Of a DNA stretch of 64,000 nt, positions 42,841-51,484 are shown one piece after another. The stretch is from JAPLKB01 sp964532465. Lineage in GTDB: Bacteria; Desulfobacterota; Syntrophorhabdia; Syntrophorhabdales; Syntrophorhabdaceae. The stretch's first letter is position 1. The number at the start of each line of letters is the position of its first letter. Both the position numbers and the translations under genes were made by a program. The stretch lies in the NCBI GenBank assembly GCA_964532465.1, contig CAZHHX010000017.1:8785-72784 (forward strand), written 5' to 3'. Below the pieces are notes generated by a model that ran no database searches, had not been told where the DNA came from, and saw only the letters and a list, made by a program, of their open reading frames with translations.

Positions 42841-44199
42841 ATGCATAAAATTCTTATTGTAGATGACGAAAAAAAGATTCGGTTCACCTTTAGCGAGTTC
42901 CTGAAAAACTCAGGTTTTTTCCCGATTGAGGCGCAGAACAGTAAAGAGGCCGTTGAACAGTTCATAAAGGAAAAACCCCATGCAGCACTCATAGACATCA
43001 TGATGCCCGGTGTTGACGGAATCAGCTGTATGAAGGAATTGAAAAAGATAGACCCGCAGATACCATGTATCGTAATTACAGCCCATGGAGATGTGCCCAC
43101 CGCTGTTAAAGCTATTAAATCGGGAGCATACGACTTCATTCTTAAGCCGCCTGATTTCGAGAAACTTATAATTACAATAAACCATGCAATAGAGAAACTG
43201 CTGCTTGAGAGAACAGTAAAAAGACTTAACGAAGAAATAGAAACCTCTACAGAATGGCTATTAGGTAAAAGCAAATCCATGAAAGGCATTATTGACCAGA
43301 TCAGACAAATATCTTCCACTGATTTTTCTGTTATTATCGAAGGAGAAACCGGTACCGGGAAATCCTTTATTGCCCGAACTATCCATGATTTCAGCAAGAG
43401 ATCAGACGGCCTTTTTATGAGTATTGATATGGGGACAATCCCCGAAAATCTTGCTGAAAGCGAGCTTTTCGGGCATGAGAAAGGAGCCTTTACAGGAGCG
43501 GAAAGAAAAAAGAAGGGCTATTTTGAAAGCTCCCATAAGGGCACTATTTTTATAGATGAACTCCAGAATATGTCACTCTATCTCCAGGGGAAACTTCTAA
43601 GGGTTGTGGATGAAAAAAAATTATACCCATTGGGAAGTACAAAGTCGGTAGAAGTGGACGCCAGGATTATCTCCGCAACAAATCAGAACATACATAAGGC
43701 CGTATCGGATGGCAGGATCAAAGAAGATCTTTTTTATCGTCTTGGTGAAGTAGTCATCTCTCTCCCGCCCCTGCGTGAGCGTGTCGAAGATATTCCTTTT
43801 TTCGCTCAGAAGTTTTTCAGGGAAACAACTGAAGAACTTAACAAAAACATCGCAGCAATCTCTGAAGAAGCGTTAATGCTCCTGAAACAGCACTCCTGGC
43901 CGGGAAATATTCGGGAACTGAAAAATGTAATGAAACGCACGGTATTATTCTGCAAAGACGACATTATAAGGCCGGAACATATAAACTATCTGAGTAACAA
44001 TGAAAATAAAGAGAAAACAGGAACAGATGAGGTGCTGCCTCTGAAAGCATTAATGGAAAAAACAATAAGAGACGTGGAAAAAGAGGGTATAAAAAAGGCT
44101 CTTAAGGTTGCGGAAGGCAACAAAACAAAGGCCGCAAAGCTGTTGCAGATAAGTTATCAGGGTCTTCTCTCAAAAATAAAAGAGTATGAAATCAAATAA
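42841..44199 (+). CDS. NtrC-family sigma-54-dependent response regulator
   Basis: 452 residues: receiver (ILIVDDEKKIRFTFSEFL; Asp in ALIDIMMPGVDG), AAA+ domain (Walker A GETGTGKSFIARTIH; the sigma-54 contact loop as EKGAFTGAERKKKG; Walker B TIFIDELQN) and a C-terminal Fis-type helix-turn-helix (GNKTKAAKLLQISYQGLLSKI). It activates sigma-54 RNA polymerase when phosphorylated. The next transcription unit starts from a perfect sigma-54 promoter 104 bases downstream, so the chemotaxis operon is its probable target. No kinase adjoins it upstream. Confidence 0.95.
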   Translation: MHKILIVDDEKKIRFTFSEFLKNSGFFPIEAQNSKEAVEQFIKEKPHAALIDIMMPGVDGISCMKELKKIDPQIPCIVITAHGDVPTAVKAIKSGAYDFILKPPDFEKLIITINHAIEKLLLERTVKRLNEEIETSTEWLLGKSKSMKGIIDQIRQISSTDFSVIIEGETGTGKSFIARTIHDFSKRSDGLFMSIDMGTIPENLAESELFGHEKGAFTGAERKKKGYFESSHKGTIFIDELQNMSLYLQGKLLRVVDEKKLYPLGSTKSVEVDARIISATNQNIHKAVSDGRIKEDLFYRLGEVVISLPPLRERVEDIPFFAQKFFRETTEELNKNIAAISEEALMLLKQHSWPGNIRELKNVMKRTVLFCKDDIIRPEHINYLSNNENKEKTGTDEVLPLKALMEKTIRDVEKEGIKKALKVAEGNKTKAAKLLQISYQGLLSKIKEYEIK

Positions 44200-44241
44200 C
44201 TATAAAAGATTTTTTACAGGCATAAAGAATATTTTATAGTT
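44198..44241 (+). promoter_or_regulatory. Inverted repeat upstream of the sigma-54 promoter
   Basis: AACTATAAAA (44198-44207) and TTTTATAGTT (44232-44241) are perfectly complementary, 24 bases apart, starting in the NtrC-type gene's stop codon and about 62 bases before the -24 box. It may be a terminator or an enhancer-binding site for the regulator. Confidence 0.45.
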
Positions 44242-44302
44242 TACAGAGACATCATAAAACACAACCCGTTATAATTCAGCAAGTTACACTTACAATCCTC
44301 TC

Positions 44303-44318
44303 TGGCACCGGTCTTGCT
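44303..44318 (+). promoter_or_regulatory. Sigma-54 promoter of the chemotaxis operon
   Basis: TGGCAC-N5-TTGCT matches the -24/-12 consensus exactly, with GG and GC in correct spacing. The start of transcription should fall near 44330, about 27 bases before the STAS gene's start codon. Confidence 0.9.
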
Positions 44319-44356
44319 CTAAAAGAAAGCAATTATCGCTGTTCGCGGAGGATGTA

Positions 44357-44713
44357 ATGGATGTAGCTCACGATAAAAATAGTAAAACCTGCACAATAAA
44401 CATCGATGAAGAATTCTCAATTCAACAAATCGCCGAAGTAAGATCTTTGATGCTGGAGGCATTCAACTTTGCTCATCACATAATTGTCAATATGGAAAAC
44501 GTAACACATGCTGACATTACATGCCTCCAGATCCTTTGTTCCGCGCACAGAAAAGCACTGTTAGAAGAAAAAGATTTCACATGTTCACCGCGCATCAGGG
44601 AAAGTTTTAAAAATGAAATAAAAAATGCAGGTTTTCTGAGGCATAAGGGCTGCGCCCTCGACAAAGAGAATGCCTGTTTGTGGAAAGAGGGGTCATATGG
44701 CAGCGATAAATAA
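44357..44713 (+). CDS. STAS-domain protein
   Basis: 118 residues with the STAS (anti-sigma-factor-antagonist) pattern: a beta strand CTINIDEEFSIQQIAEVR, then IIVNMENVTHADITCLQILC where the serine of classical SpoIIAA is replaced by Thr/Asp context. It may bind kinases or receptors rather than an anti-sigma factor, because it heads the cheA operon. Four cysteines in the last half are unusual. GGAGGATGTA precedes the ATG. It ends nine bases before cheA. Confidence 0.8.
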   Translation: MDVAHDKNSKTCTINIDEEFSIQQIAEVRSLMLEAFNFAHHIIVNMENVTHADITCLQILCSAHRKALLEEKDFTCSPRIRESFKNEIKNAGFLRHKGCALDKENACLWKEGSYGSDK

Positions 44714-44722
44714 GGTGCTCAA

Positions 44723-46864
44723 ATGATAGATACTCACAGGGAAGTATTCAAAGAAGAGGCAAAGGAGCTTCTGTCTCAGCTTGAAACATCTCTTCTTGAG
44801 CTGGAAGAACGACCGGATGATAAAGAAATCATCGGTACAATCTTCCGTTCCATGCATACCATTAAAGGTTCAGGCGCAATGTTCGGTTTTGATGATATTG
44901 CCGCCTTTACCCATGAAGTTGAAACTGTCTTTGATAAAGTGAGAAACGGTGAGATACCCGTCACTGAGAAACTCATAAATCTTACCCTTCAGGCACGGGA
45001 TCAAATCAATGCCATGCTGAATGTGACCCCCCCGGGCGAAACCTCTTTAGATATTACTCCCCAGGATATCTTAGCCGGCTTTAAAGAGCTGGCTGGAGAA
45101 GAAAGACCTCTTTCAACCCCCTCCGAAATGTCTTTCAACGCCAAAGAGGTTTCGCCTCCCCTCCTTAACCCGTCACCGTCAAATGATAAAAACAGCAAAA
45201 AAAGCGCAACATACAGAATCAGGTTCAAACCTTCCCGCGAAATTCTCCTTACAGGAACAAATCCATTACTCCTTGTTGATGAACTCTGCGCTCTCGGCGA
45301 GGCAAAAGCCATAGCCCATCTGGACGAGATACCTTCCCTTGATGATATCAATCCAGAGCATTGTTACACTTCCTGGAATATTATCCTTACCACTGATCAA
45401 GGGATTGATGCCATAAAAGATATCTTTATCTTTGTTGAAGATGACAGTGAAATAAACATAGACACCATTGACAGTGAATACTTGATTGATCCGGATGAGA
45501 CATACAAAAAACTCGGTGAAATCCTCATTGAACGGGGAGATATACAGAAAAAACAACTGGAAAACGTCCTTCAGGAGAAAAAGTATATCGGTGAAATACT
45601 GGTGGAAAAGGGCCTTGTTACACCGGATAAAATAGAATCCGCTCTCATGGAACAGGAGCACGTAAGGAAGCTCCATGAAAAAACGCAGGTAAAGGAAGAA
45701 GCCGGCAGCATCCGGGTACCGGCAAGCAAACTCGATACCCTGGTAGACCTTGTCGGTGAAATGGTAACTGTTCAGGCAAGACTTACCCGGACAGCCCTGA
45801 CTTTTGCCGACACCGAGCTTGCCTCCATAGCAGAGGAAGTGGAAAGACTGACAGGGGAACTGAGAGATAACACCCTTAATATCCGAATGCTTGCCATAGG
45901 AAACACCTTTGGAAGGTTCAAAAGGTTGGTGAGAGATTTATCGCATGAACTTGGCAAGGAAATTGAACTTACCACGGAAGGAGCAGGGACCGAAATGGAT
46001 AAGACGGTCATTGAAAAATTAAACGACCCTCTGGTTCACCTTATCAGAAACTCCATAGACCACGGCATAGAAAAACCCGATGTCCGCGTTTCACGGGGAA
46101 AACCGCCAATGGGCACCATCCATCTTACTGCCGCCCATTCAGGGGGAAATGTGGTGATTCAGATAAAAGATGACGGGAAAGGATTAAACACAGAAGCTAT
46201 CCGGGCGAAAGCCATTGAAAAGGGCATTATCTCTCAGACGAGCGAACTCTCTGAAAAGGAACTGCAGCGTCTTATCTTCGCTCCGGGATTTTCTACAGCT
46301 CAAATCGTAACCAGCGTCTCAGGAAGAGGAGTGGGTATGGATGTAGTGAAAAGGGCCATTGACGCGCTGCGGGGTTCTATTGATATCCACAGCGAAAAGG
46401 ACAAAGGCACTACCGTTACGGTAAAGTTGCCTCTTACCTTAGCAATTGTGGAAGGTCTTCTTGTCAATATCGGAGAAGATCATTTTGTTCTTCCCCTCTC
46501 TGTTGTTGAAGAATGTGTGGAGTTAACGTGTGAGGATATAAAGAAAGCCCACGGGAGAAACATCGCTCATGTCCGGGGAGATATTATCCCGTACATTAAT
46601 CTGAGAAAGGAATTCGATATCAAAGGCGAAGCCCCGCCTGTTGAACAGATAGTTATCACCGGCACAAACGGTGACAGGGTAGGCTTTGTTGTTGATAATG
46701 TCATAGGGGAACATCAGACAGTAATCAAGAATCTCGGGAAACTCTATAAGGATATAGAAGGCATATCAGGCGCAACCATAATGGGAGACGGGACAGTGGC
46801 GCTCATATTGGATGTGCCTCAATTAGTGAAACAGGTTGAAATAAAAGAGGCAATATTTAACTGA
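44723..46864 (+). CDS. cheA: Chemotaxis histidine kinase CheA with extra central segment
   Basis: 713 residues. Hpt domain with phosphohistidine in MHTIKGSGAMFGFDDI; a P2-like region carrying TYRIRFKPSREILLTG; a central segment ILIERGDIQKKQLENVLQEK / ILVEKGLVTPDKIESALMEQ that resembles the paired helical repeats of MshEN/GSPII_E-N domains and is not part of ordinary CheA; then dimerisation, HATPase (LIRNSIDHGIEKPDVR; GRGVGMDVVK) and a CheW-like regulatory domain. It phosphorylates CheY-type regulators in response to receptors. MshEN domains can bind cyclic-di-GMP, but the ligand residues were not verified. No cheY, cheB or cheR is in the operon. Confidence 0.95.
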   Translation: MIDTHREVFKEEAKELLSQLETSLLELEERPDDKEIIGTIFRSMHTIKGSGAMFGFDDIAAFTHEVETVFDKVRNGEIPVTEKLINLTLQARDQINAMLNVTPPGETSLDITPQDILAGFKELAGEERPLSTPSEMSFNAKEVSPPLLNPSPSNDKNSKKSATYRIRFKPSREILLTGTNPLLLVDELCALGEAKAIAHLDEIPSLDDINPEHCYTSWNIILTTDQGIDAIKDIFIFVEDDSEINIDTIDSEYLIDPDETYKKLGEILIERGDIQKKQLENVLQEKKYIGEILVEKGLVTPDKIESALMEQEHVRKLHEKTQVKEEAGSIRVPASKLDTLVDLVGEMVTVQARLTRTALTFADTELASIAEEVERLTGELRDNTLNIRMLAIGNTFGRFKRLVRDLSHELGKEIELTTEGAGTEMDKTVIEKLNDPLVHLIRNSIDHGIEKPDVRVSRGKPPMGTIHLTAAHSGGNVVIQIKDDGKGLNTEAIRAKAIEKGIISQTSELSEKELQRLIFAPGFSTAQIVTSVSGRGVGMDVVKRAIDALRGSIDIHSEKDKGTTVTVKLPLTLAIVEGLLVNIGEDHFVLPLSVVEECVELTCEDIKKAHGRNIAHVRGDIIPYINLRKEFDIKGEAPPVEQIVITGTNGDRVGFVVDNVIGEHQTVIKNLGKLYKDIEGISGATIMGDGTVALILDVPQLVKQVEIKEAIFN

Positions 46865-46888
46865 GAAAAACAAAAGGAGGTATTTTTT

Positions 46889-48847
46889 ATGTTATCAAAT
46901 ATGAAAATAGGAACAAGGCTGGCAGTCGGATTCGGGGCAATCCTCGCTTTACTGGCTATCGTGGCTATCCTGTCATTGGTTCGGCTCGGGGCAATCGGTC
47001 AAGGCATTGAAATAATCGTGAATGACCGATACCCCAAGACAGTATGGGCCAACGACATTATCGCCAACGCGAATGTCACCGCGCGATCCATTCGAAACAT
47101 GGTTATTTTCGACAAGAAAGAAGATGTACTTAAAGAAAACAGCAGGATTGATGAGGCTTCAAAGGCAGTTACTGAAGAAATTGAAAAACTGAAGAAAACC
47201 GTTACCTCAGAAAAAGGAAGGGATTTATTGAAAGGCATCATTGATGCGAGAGCGTCCTACGCGGAAGCCCTGAAAGAGGCGAGAAGACTTGCGTTAGAAG
47301 GTAAAAAGAAGGAAACGGCAGATTTTCTTGTAGGGAAAATGAGGCCGTTGCAGTTGACATACATGTCTAATGTAGAGGCGTTAATCAAATACCAGAGTGA
47401 AGTTATGGCAAGAGACGGGAAATCAGCCTTTGATCTTTATCGAAACACAAGACTCTTAGTCTCCATTCTGGCAGGATTATCCCTCCTTCTGACTGTAGGT
47501 ATCGCTTACCTGATTACCCGAAGCATTACCAGGCCAATCTATGAATGCATCGACATAGCAGGGAATGTCGCCCAGGGTAATACGAATGTAACTATTGATG
47601 TTGCGAGAAAAGATGAGACAGGTCAATTGCTTGCCAGCATGAAAAACATGGTGGAGAAAATTCAGGCATTGATTGTTGACGCTGATACACTTTCAGGAGC
47701 AGCTGTAGAAGGCAGGCTTGCCGTAAGGGCAGACGCAACAAAACACCAGGGCGACTACAGAAAGATTATTGAAGGGGTAAACAACACGCTTGATGCAGTT
47801 GTAGGACCATTGCGTGTAGCGGCAAAAAATATTGACCTCATTTCAAAGGGCATTATTCCACTTAAGATTGCCGATAATTTTAACGGCGACTTTAATGATA
47901 TGAAGAATAACATTAACATCCTCATAGAAAAACTGACCGAAGTGATTTCCGACATCAAAGGCGCTGCCGACAACGTTGCCACCGGAAGCCAGCAGGTAAG
48001 TTCATCCACGCAGCAGATGTCCCAGGGAGCCACAGAACAGGCGGCCTCTGCAGAGGAAATATCTTCATCCATGGAACAGATGGTTTCCAATATCAGGCAG
48101 AATGCTGATAATGCCCAGCAGACAGAAAAAATAGCGCTCAAAACCGCCCAGGACGCCTTAGAAGGCGGCAAAGCAGTAATGGAGACAGTGTCTGCTATGA
48201 AAGAGATTGCCACCAAGATATCAATTATCGAGGAGATTGCAAGACAGACAAATCTCCTTGCCCTTAACGCGGCAATTGAGGCGGCAAGAGCCGGTGAACA
48301 CGGCAAAGGTTTTGCTGTTGTTGCTACAGAAGTACGAAAGCTTGCTGAGAGAAGCCAGATAGCCGCAGGGGAGATTAATAAACTCTCCGGCTCAAGTGTG
48401 GAAGTTGCCGAGAAGGCCGGGAACATGCTTGCCAGGATAGTCCCCGATATTCAAAAAACCGCCGAACTTGTGAGCGAGATCAATGCGTCAAGCAATGAAC
48501 AAAACACCGGGTCAGAACAGATAAACAAGGCAATCCAGCAACTCGATCAGGTTATCCAGCAGAATGCCTCAGCCACAGAAGAGATGTCATCCACATCTGA
48601 AGAGCTTGCAAGTCAGGCAGAACAGCTTATTGATACTTTAGAATTCTTCAAGATTGAAGGCGATACGGGAGGGAAAAAGAGATTAATGGCTGCTCATGCA
48701 AAGACTGTTCAGAAAACATCCCATAATACGAGAACCACGGTAAGTAAAGCAGGTAACGGCCAGAAATACAGCAATGGAAGAACAGGAATTGCCCTTGACT
48801 TAGACGGCGGCCACGACAAACTGGATGATGAATTTGAAACATTCTAA
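46889..48847 (+). CDS. Methyl-accepting chemotaxis protein (4HB-type)
   Basis: 652 residues. A transmembrane helix near the N-terminus (AVGFGAILALLAIVAILSLV), a ~150-residue four-helix-bundle sensor (IRNMVIFDKKEDVLKENSRI), a second helix, tandem HAMP-like units (DETGQLLASMKNMVEKIQ; GDYRKIIEGVNNTLDAVVGP), and a signalling domain with tip RQTNLLALNAAIEAARAGEH. From HAMP onward it is closely related to the receptor at 49649, pointing to an in-operon duplication. AAAGGAGG precedes the ATG. The C-terminus lacks a CheR-tethering pentapeptide. Confidence 0.94.
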   Translation: MLSNMKIGTRLAVGFGAILALLAIVAILSLVRLGAIGQGIEIIVNDRYPKTVWANDIIANANVTARSIRNMVIFDKKEDVLKENSRIDEASKAVTEEIEKLKKTVTSEKGRDLLKGIIDARASYAEALKEARRLALEGKKKETADFLVGKMRPLQLTYMSNVEALIKYQSEVMARDGKSAFDLYRNTRLLVSILAGLSLLLTVGIAYLITRSITRPIYECIDIAGNVAQGNTNVTIDVARKDETGQLLASMKNMVEKIQALIVDADTLSGAAVEGRLAVRADATKHQGDYRKIIEGVNNTLDAVVGPLRVAAKNIDLISKGIIPLKIADNFNGDFNDMKNNINILIEKLTEVISDIKGAADNVATGSQQVSSSTQQMSQGATEQAASAEEISSSMEQMVSNIRQNADNAQQTEKIALKTAQDALEGGKAVMETVSAMKEIATKISIIEEIARQTNLLALNAAIEAARAGEHGKGFAVVATEVRKLAERSQIAAGEINKLSGSSVEVAEKAGNMLARIVPDIQKTAELVSEINASSNEQNTGSEQINKAIQQLDQVIQQNASATEEMSSTSEELASQAEQLIDTLEFFKIEGDTGGKKRLMAAHAKTVQKTSHNTRTTVSKAGNGQKYSNGRTGIALDLDGGHDKLDDEFETF

Positions 48848-48851
48848 TTAA

Positions 48852-49072
48852 AACAGTGAATAGTTGTTAGTGAATAGCAAAAAAACAGTGAATAGTGAAT
48901 AGTATTTAGTGAATAGTGAAAAAGGCGGAAGACATGGAAAAGGCATTGAACAGGACACAAAGGGTTAACTTTGAATTTGTCTTTAACTATTCACTATTCA
49001 CTAACGACTATTCACTGCCTTTTAACTATTCACTGCCTTTCTACTGTTCACTATCAACTATTCACTGTAGTT
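48852..49072. repeat. Heptamer-rich inverted repeat region (AGTGAAT / ATTCACT)
   Basis: The left part (48852-48920) holds six GTGAATAG-type units and the right part (48984-49072) holds their complements CTATTCACT. A 24-base block at 48854-48877 is complementary to 48994-49017 at 23 positions. The region could fold into a large hairpin in the messenger between the receptor and cheW. An apparent N-terminal extension of cheW (start 48971) is only translation of this repeat. Confidence 0.85.
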
Positions 49073-49084
49073 AAAGGAGGAACT

Positions 49085-49591
49085 ATGAGCGTTTTATCTA
49101 TAACAGACACAAGACAGTATCTTACTTTCCAGCTTGAGGAAGAGGTTTTCGGGGTAGATGTTTCCCATGTGAGAGAAATACTTGAATTTTCAACAGTGAC
49201 AAAAGTGCCCAAAACCCCGGATTACATGAGGGGAGTCATTAACTTAAGAGGCAGCGTAGTCCCTGTCCTTGATATGAGATTAAAATTCGGCATGACCATG
49301 ACAGAAAAGACCGTCAATACCTGCATCATAGTTGTAGAAGTATCTTTTGACGGAGAGACCACTATTATCGGCGCCCTTGTAGATTCCGTTGATGAAGTAT
49401 TCGAACTGGAACCCGATCAGATAGAGCCTGCTCCACACATAGGGATGCAGCTCAAAACAGAGTTCATCAAGGGTATGGGGAAAAGAGATGAAAAGTTTAT
49501 TATTATCCTTGATATTGATAAAGTATTCTCCTCTGAGGAACTGGCCGCGGCACAAGGAGCAGAGATGCAGATGGCGGGGAATGATGAATAG
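49085..49591 (+). CDS. cheW: Chemotaxis coupling protein CheW
   Basis: 168 residues: YLTFQLEEEVFGVDVSHVRE, then YMRGVINLRGSVVPVLDMR and VVEVSFDGETTIIGALVDSV, the standard CheW SH3-like double barrel that links receptors to CheA. ATG 49085 is chosen since AAAGGAGG stands six bases before it and MSVLSITDTRQYLTF is a normal CheW start; the longer frame reads through the heptamer repeat. Confidence 0.96.
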   Translation: MSVLSITDTRQYLTFQLEEEVFGVDVSHVREILEFSTVTKVPKTPDYMRGVINLRGSVVPVLDMRLKFGMTMTEKTVNTCIIVVEVSFDGETTIIGALVDSVDEVFELEPDQIEPAPHIGMQLKTEFIKGMGKRDEKFIIILDIDKVFSSEELAAAQGAEMQMAGNDE

Positions 49592-49648
49592 ACGACAGGT
49601 GATTAAGCAGTTCCGGCGCTGATTGCAGCCAGGGAAAAGGAGACGGAC

Positions 49649-51484
49649 TTGCTGAATAATATGGCGCTTCAAAACAAGCTGCGGATAATCATTATTATTG
49701 CTGTTTGTGCACTCTTTCTTACGGGAGCATTTACGCTTTTGTCGCTAAAGAGCAATCTTTTTGAAGAGAAAAAAATTAAAACCAGGCATGTTGTGGAGAC
49801 AGCCTACGGGGTAATCGAATACAACTACAAACTCTTTAAGGAAGGAAAGCTTGGGGAAGAGCAGGCAAAGCAATTATCGATGAGCATGTTAAAGACGTTG
49901 CGGTATGATAAAAACGAATATTTCTGGATAAATGATATGAAGCCGGTCATGATAATGCACCCCTACAAACCTGAATTAGACGGCAGGGATCTTTCTGATT
50001 CAAAGGACCCCAACGGAAAAAAGCTGTTCGTTGAGTTTGTAAAAATTGTCAGGAATCAAAAGGCCGGATTTGTTGATTATCTCTGGCCGAAACCGGAGAT
50101 TAAGGAGCCTGTTCCGAAGATATCCTATGTGGCCGGATTTGAACCATGGGGATGGATAATAGGTTCAGGCATATATGTGGATGATGTGAATACTGTCTTT
50201 AGAAAGAAGTTGGCTCAGTTGGGCCTTGTCTTTATTGCAATAACAAGTTTGCTCCTTGCTGTGTCATGGGCAATAACGAGAAGTATAAGAAAACCTCTTC
50301 AAAACCTTATAGAAGCCACAAACAGGCTTGCTCTCGGTGAGACGAATATCATTATGGAGGTACGCACAAAAGACGAAATGGGTGTTCTTGCCAATTCTTT
50401 TAATACTATGGCCGGAAATATTAAAACCCTTGTGGAAGATGCCGGCGCTCTTGTTCAGGCTGCGACAGAAGGGAGGCTTTCAATCCGGGCAGATGCAGGA
50501 AAACATCAGGGAGATTATCGAAAAATATTGGAAGGGGTCAATAGGACCCTTGATGCTGTTATCGGGCCACTGAATGTTGCGGCACAGTATATTGAGAGGA
50601 TATCCAAGGGTGATATTCCTTCGGAAATCGTCGACAGCTACAACGGCGACTTTAATGAAATCAAGAACAACCTGAACATTCTCATTAATGCTATGAACAA
50701 TATTTCAAACCTTTCACAAGAAATTGCAAAGGGTAATCTCACAGTAAGAGTTCAAAAACGTTCCGAAGAGGATGAGCTTATGGGCGCGCTGGCAATCATG
50801 GTGGGCAAGCTCATCGGGGTAGTCAATGAGGTAAAGACAGCTTCACGGGATATGTCTCAGGGGGTAACAGAGCAAGCCGCCTCTGCTGAAGAAATATCCT
50901 CCTCAATGGAACAGATGGTCTCCAACATCAGACGCAATGCGGATCACGCGCAACAGACGGAAAAGATAGCTCTCAAAACAGTCCGGGACGCGCAGGAGGG
51001 AGGCAAAGTGGTAGCGGAGACTGTGTCTGCCATGAAGGAGATTGCAGCCAAAATATCCATTATTGAGGAGATCGCAAGACAGACAAACCTCCTTGCCTTG
51101 AATGCAGCCATTGAAGCGGCCCGTGCCGGAGAAAACGGGAAAGGTTTTGCTGTGGTTGCGGTAGAGGTTCGGAAGCTTGCGGAGAAAACCCAGGTTGCTG
51201 CAGGGGAAATCAACAGGCTCTCCGGCTCCAGCGTGAAAATATCTGAAAAAGCAGGCAATATGCTTATTGATATTGTACCCCATATCCAGAAAACCGCGGA
51301 ACTTGTGAGCGGAATCAATGGGGCAAGCAATGAGCAGCATGCCGGGGCAGAGCAGATTAATAAAGCAATTCAGCGGCTTGACCAGGTTATTCAGCAGAAT
51401 GCCTCAAGGGCAGAATATTTAAATGACACAATAGCCTTCTTCAGCATAGGGGAATCAGGCATGAAAATAAAGGTGCTGAAGTAA
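49649..51484 (+). CDS. Methyl-accepting chemotaxis protein with single Cache sensor
   Basis: 611 residues. After a membrane helix (IIIIIAVCALFLTGAFTLL) comes an sCache_2 domain (NEYFWINDMKPVMIMHPYKP; GFEPWGWIIGSGIYVDDV), typical of sensors for small carboxylates, then a second helix, HAMP units and a signalling domain (RQTNLLALNAAIEAARAGEN). TTG 49649 is taken as the start because AAGGAG is eight bases before it, whereas the first ATG (49661) is too far away. Its stop overlaps the next start (TAATG). Confidence 0.93.
   Translation: MLNNMALQNKLRIIIIIAVCALFLTGAFTLLSLKSNLFEEKKIKTRHVVETAYGVIEYNYKLFKEGKLGEEQAKQLSMSMLKTLRYDKNEYFWINDMKPVMIMHPYKPELDGRDLSDSKDPNGKKLFVEFVKIVRNQKAGFVDYLWPKPEIKEPVPKISYVAGFEPWGWIIGSGIYVDDVNTVFRKKLAQLGLVFIAITSLLLAVSWAITRSIRKPLQNLIEATNRLALGETNIIMEVRTKDEMGVLANSFNTMAGNIKTLVEDAGALVQAATEGRLSIRADAGKHQGDYRKILEGVNRTLDAVIGPLNVAAQYIERISKGDIPSEIVDSYNGDFNEIKNNLNILINAMNNISNLSQEIAKGNLTVRVQKRSEEDELMGALAIMVGKLIGVVNEVKTASRDMSQGVTEQAASAEEISSSMEQMVSNIRRNADHAQQTEKIALKTVRDAQEGGKVVAETVSAMKEIAAKISIIEEIARQTNLLALNAAIEAARAGENGKGFAVVAVEVRKLAEKTQVAAGEINRLSGSSVKISEKAGNMLIDIVPHIQKTAELVSGINGASNEQHAGAEQINKAIQRLDQVIQQNASRAEYLNDTIAFFSIGESGMKIKVLK

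Noticed and set aside
48971..49084. N-terminal extension of CheW
   Set aside because: The extra 38 residues are translation of the ATTCACT repeat (HYSLTTIHCLLTIH...); the proper ribosome binding site and family-like start are at 49085.
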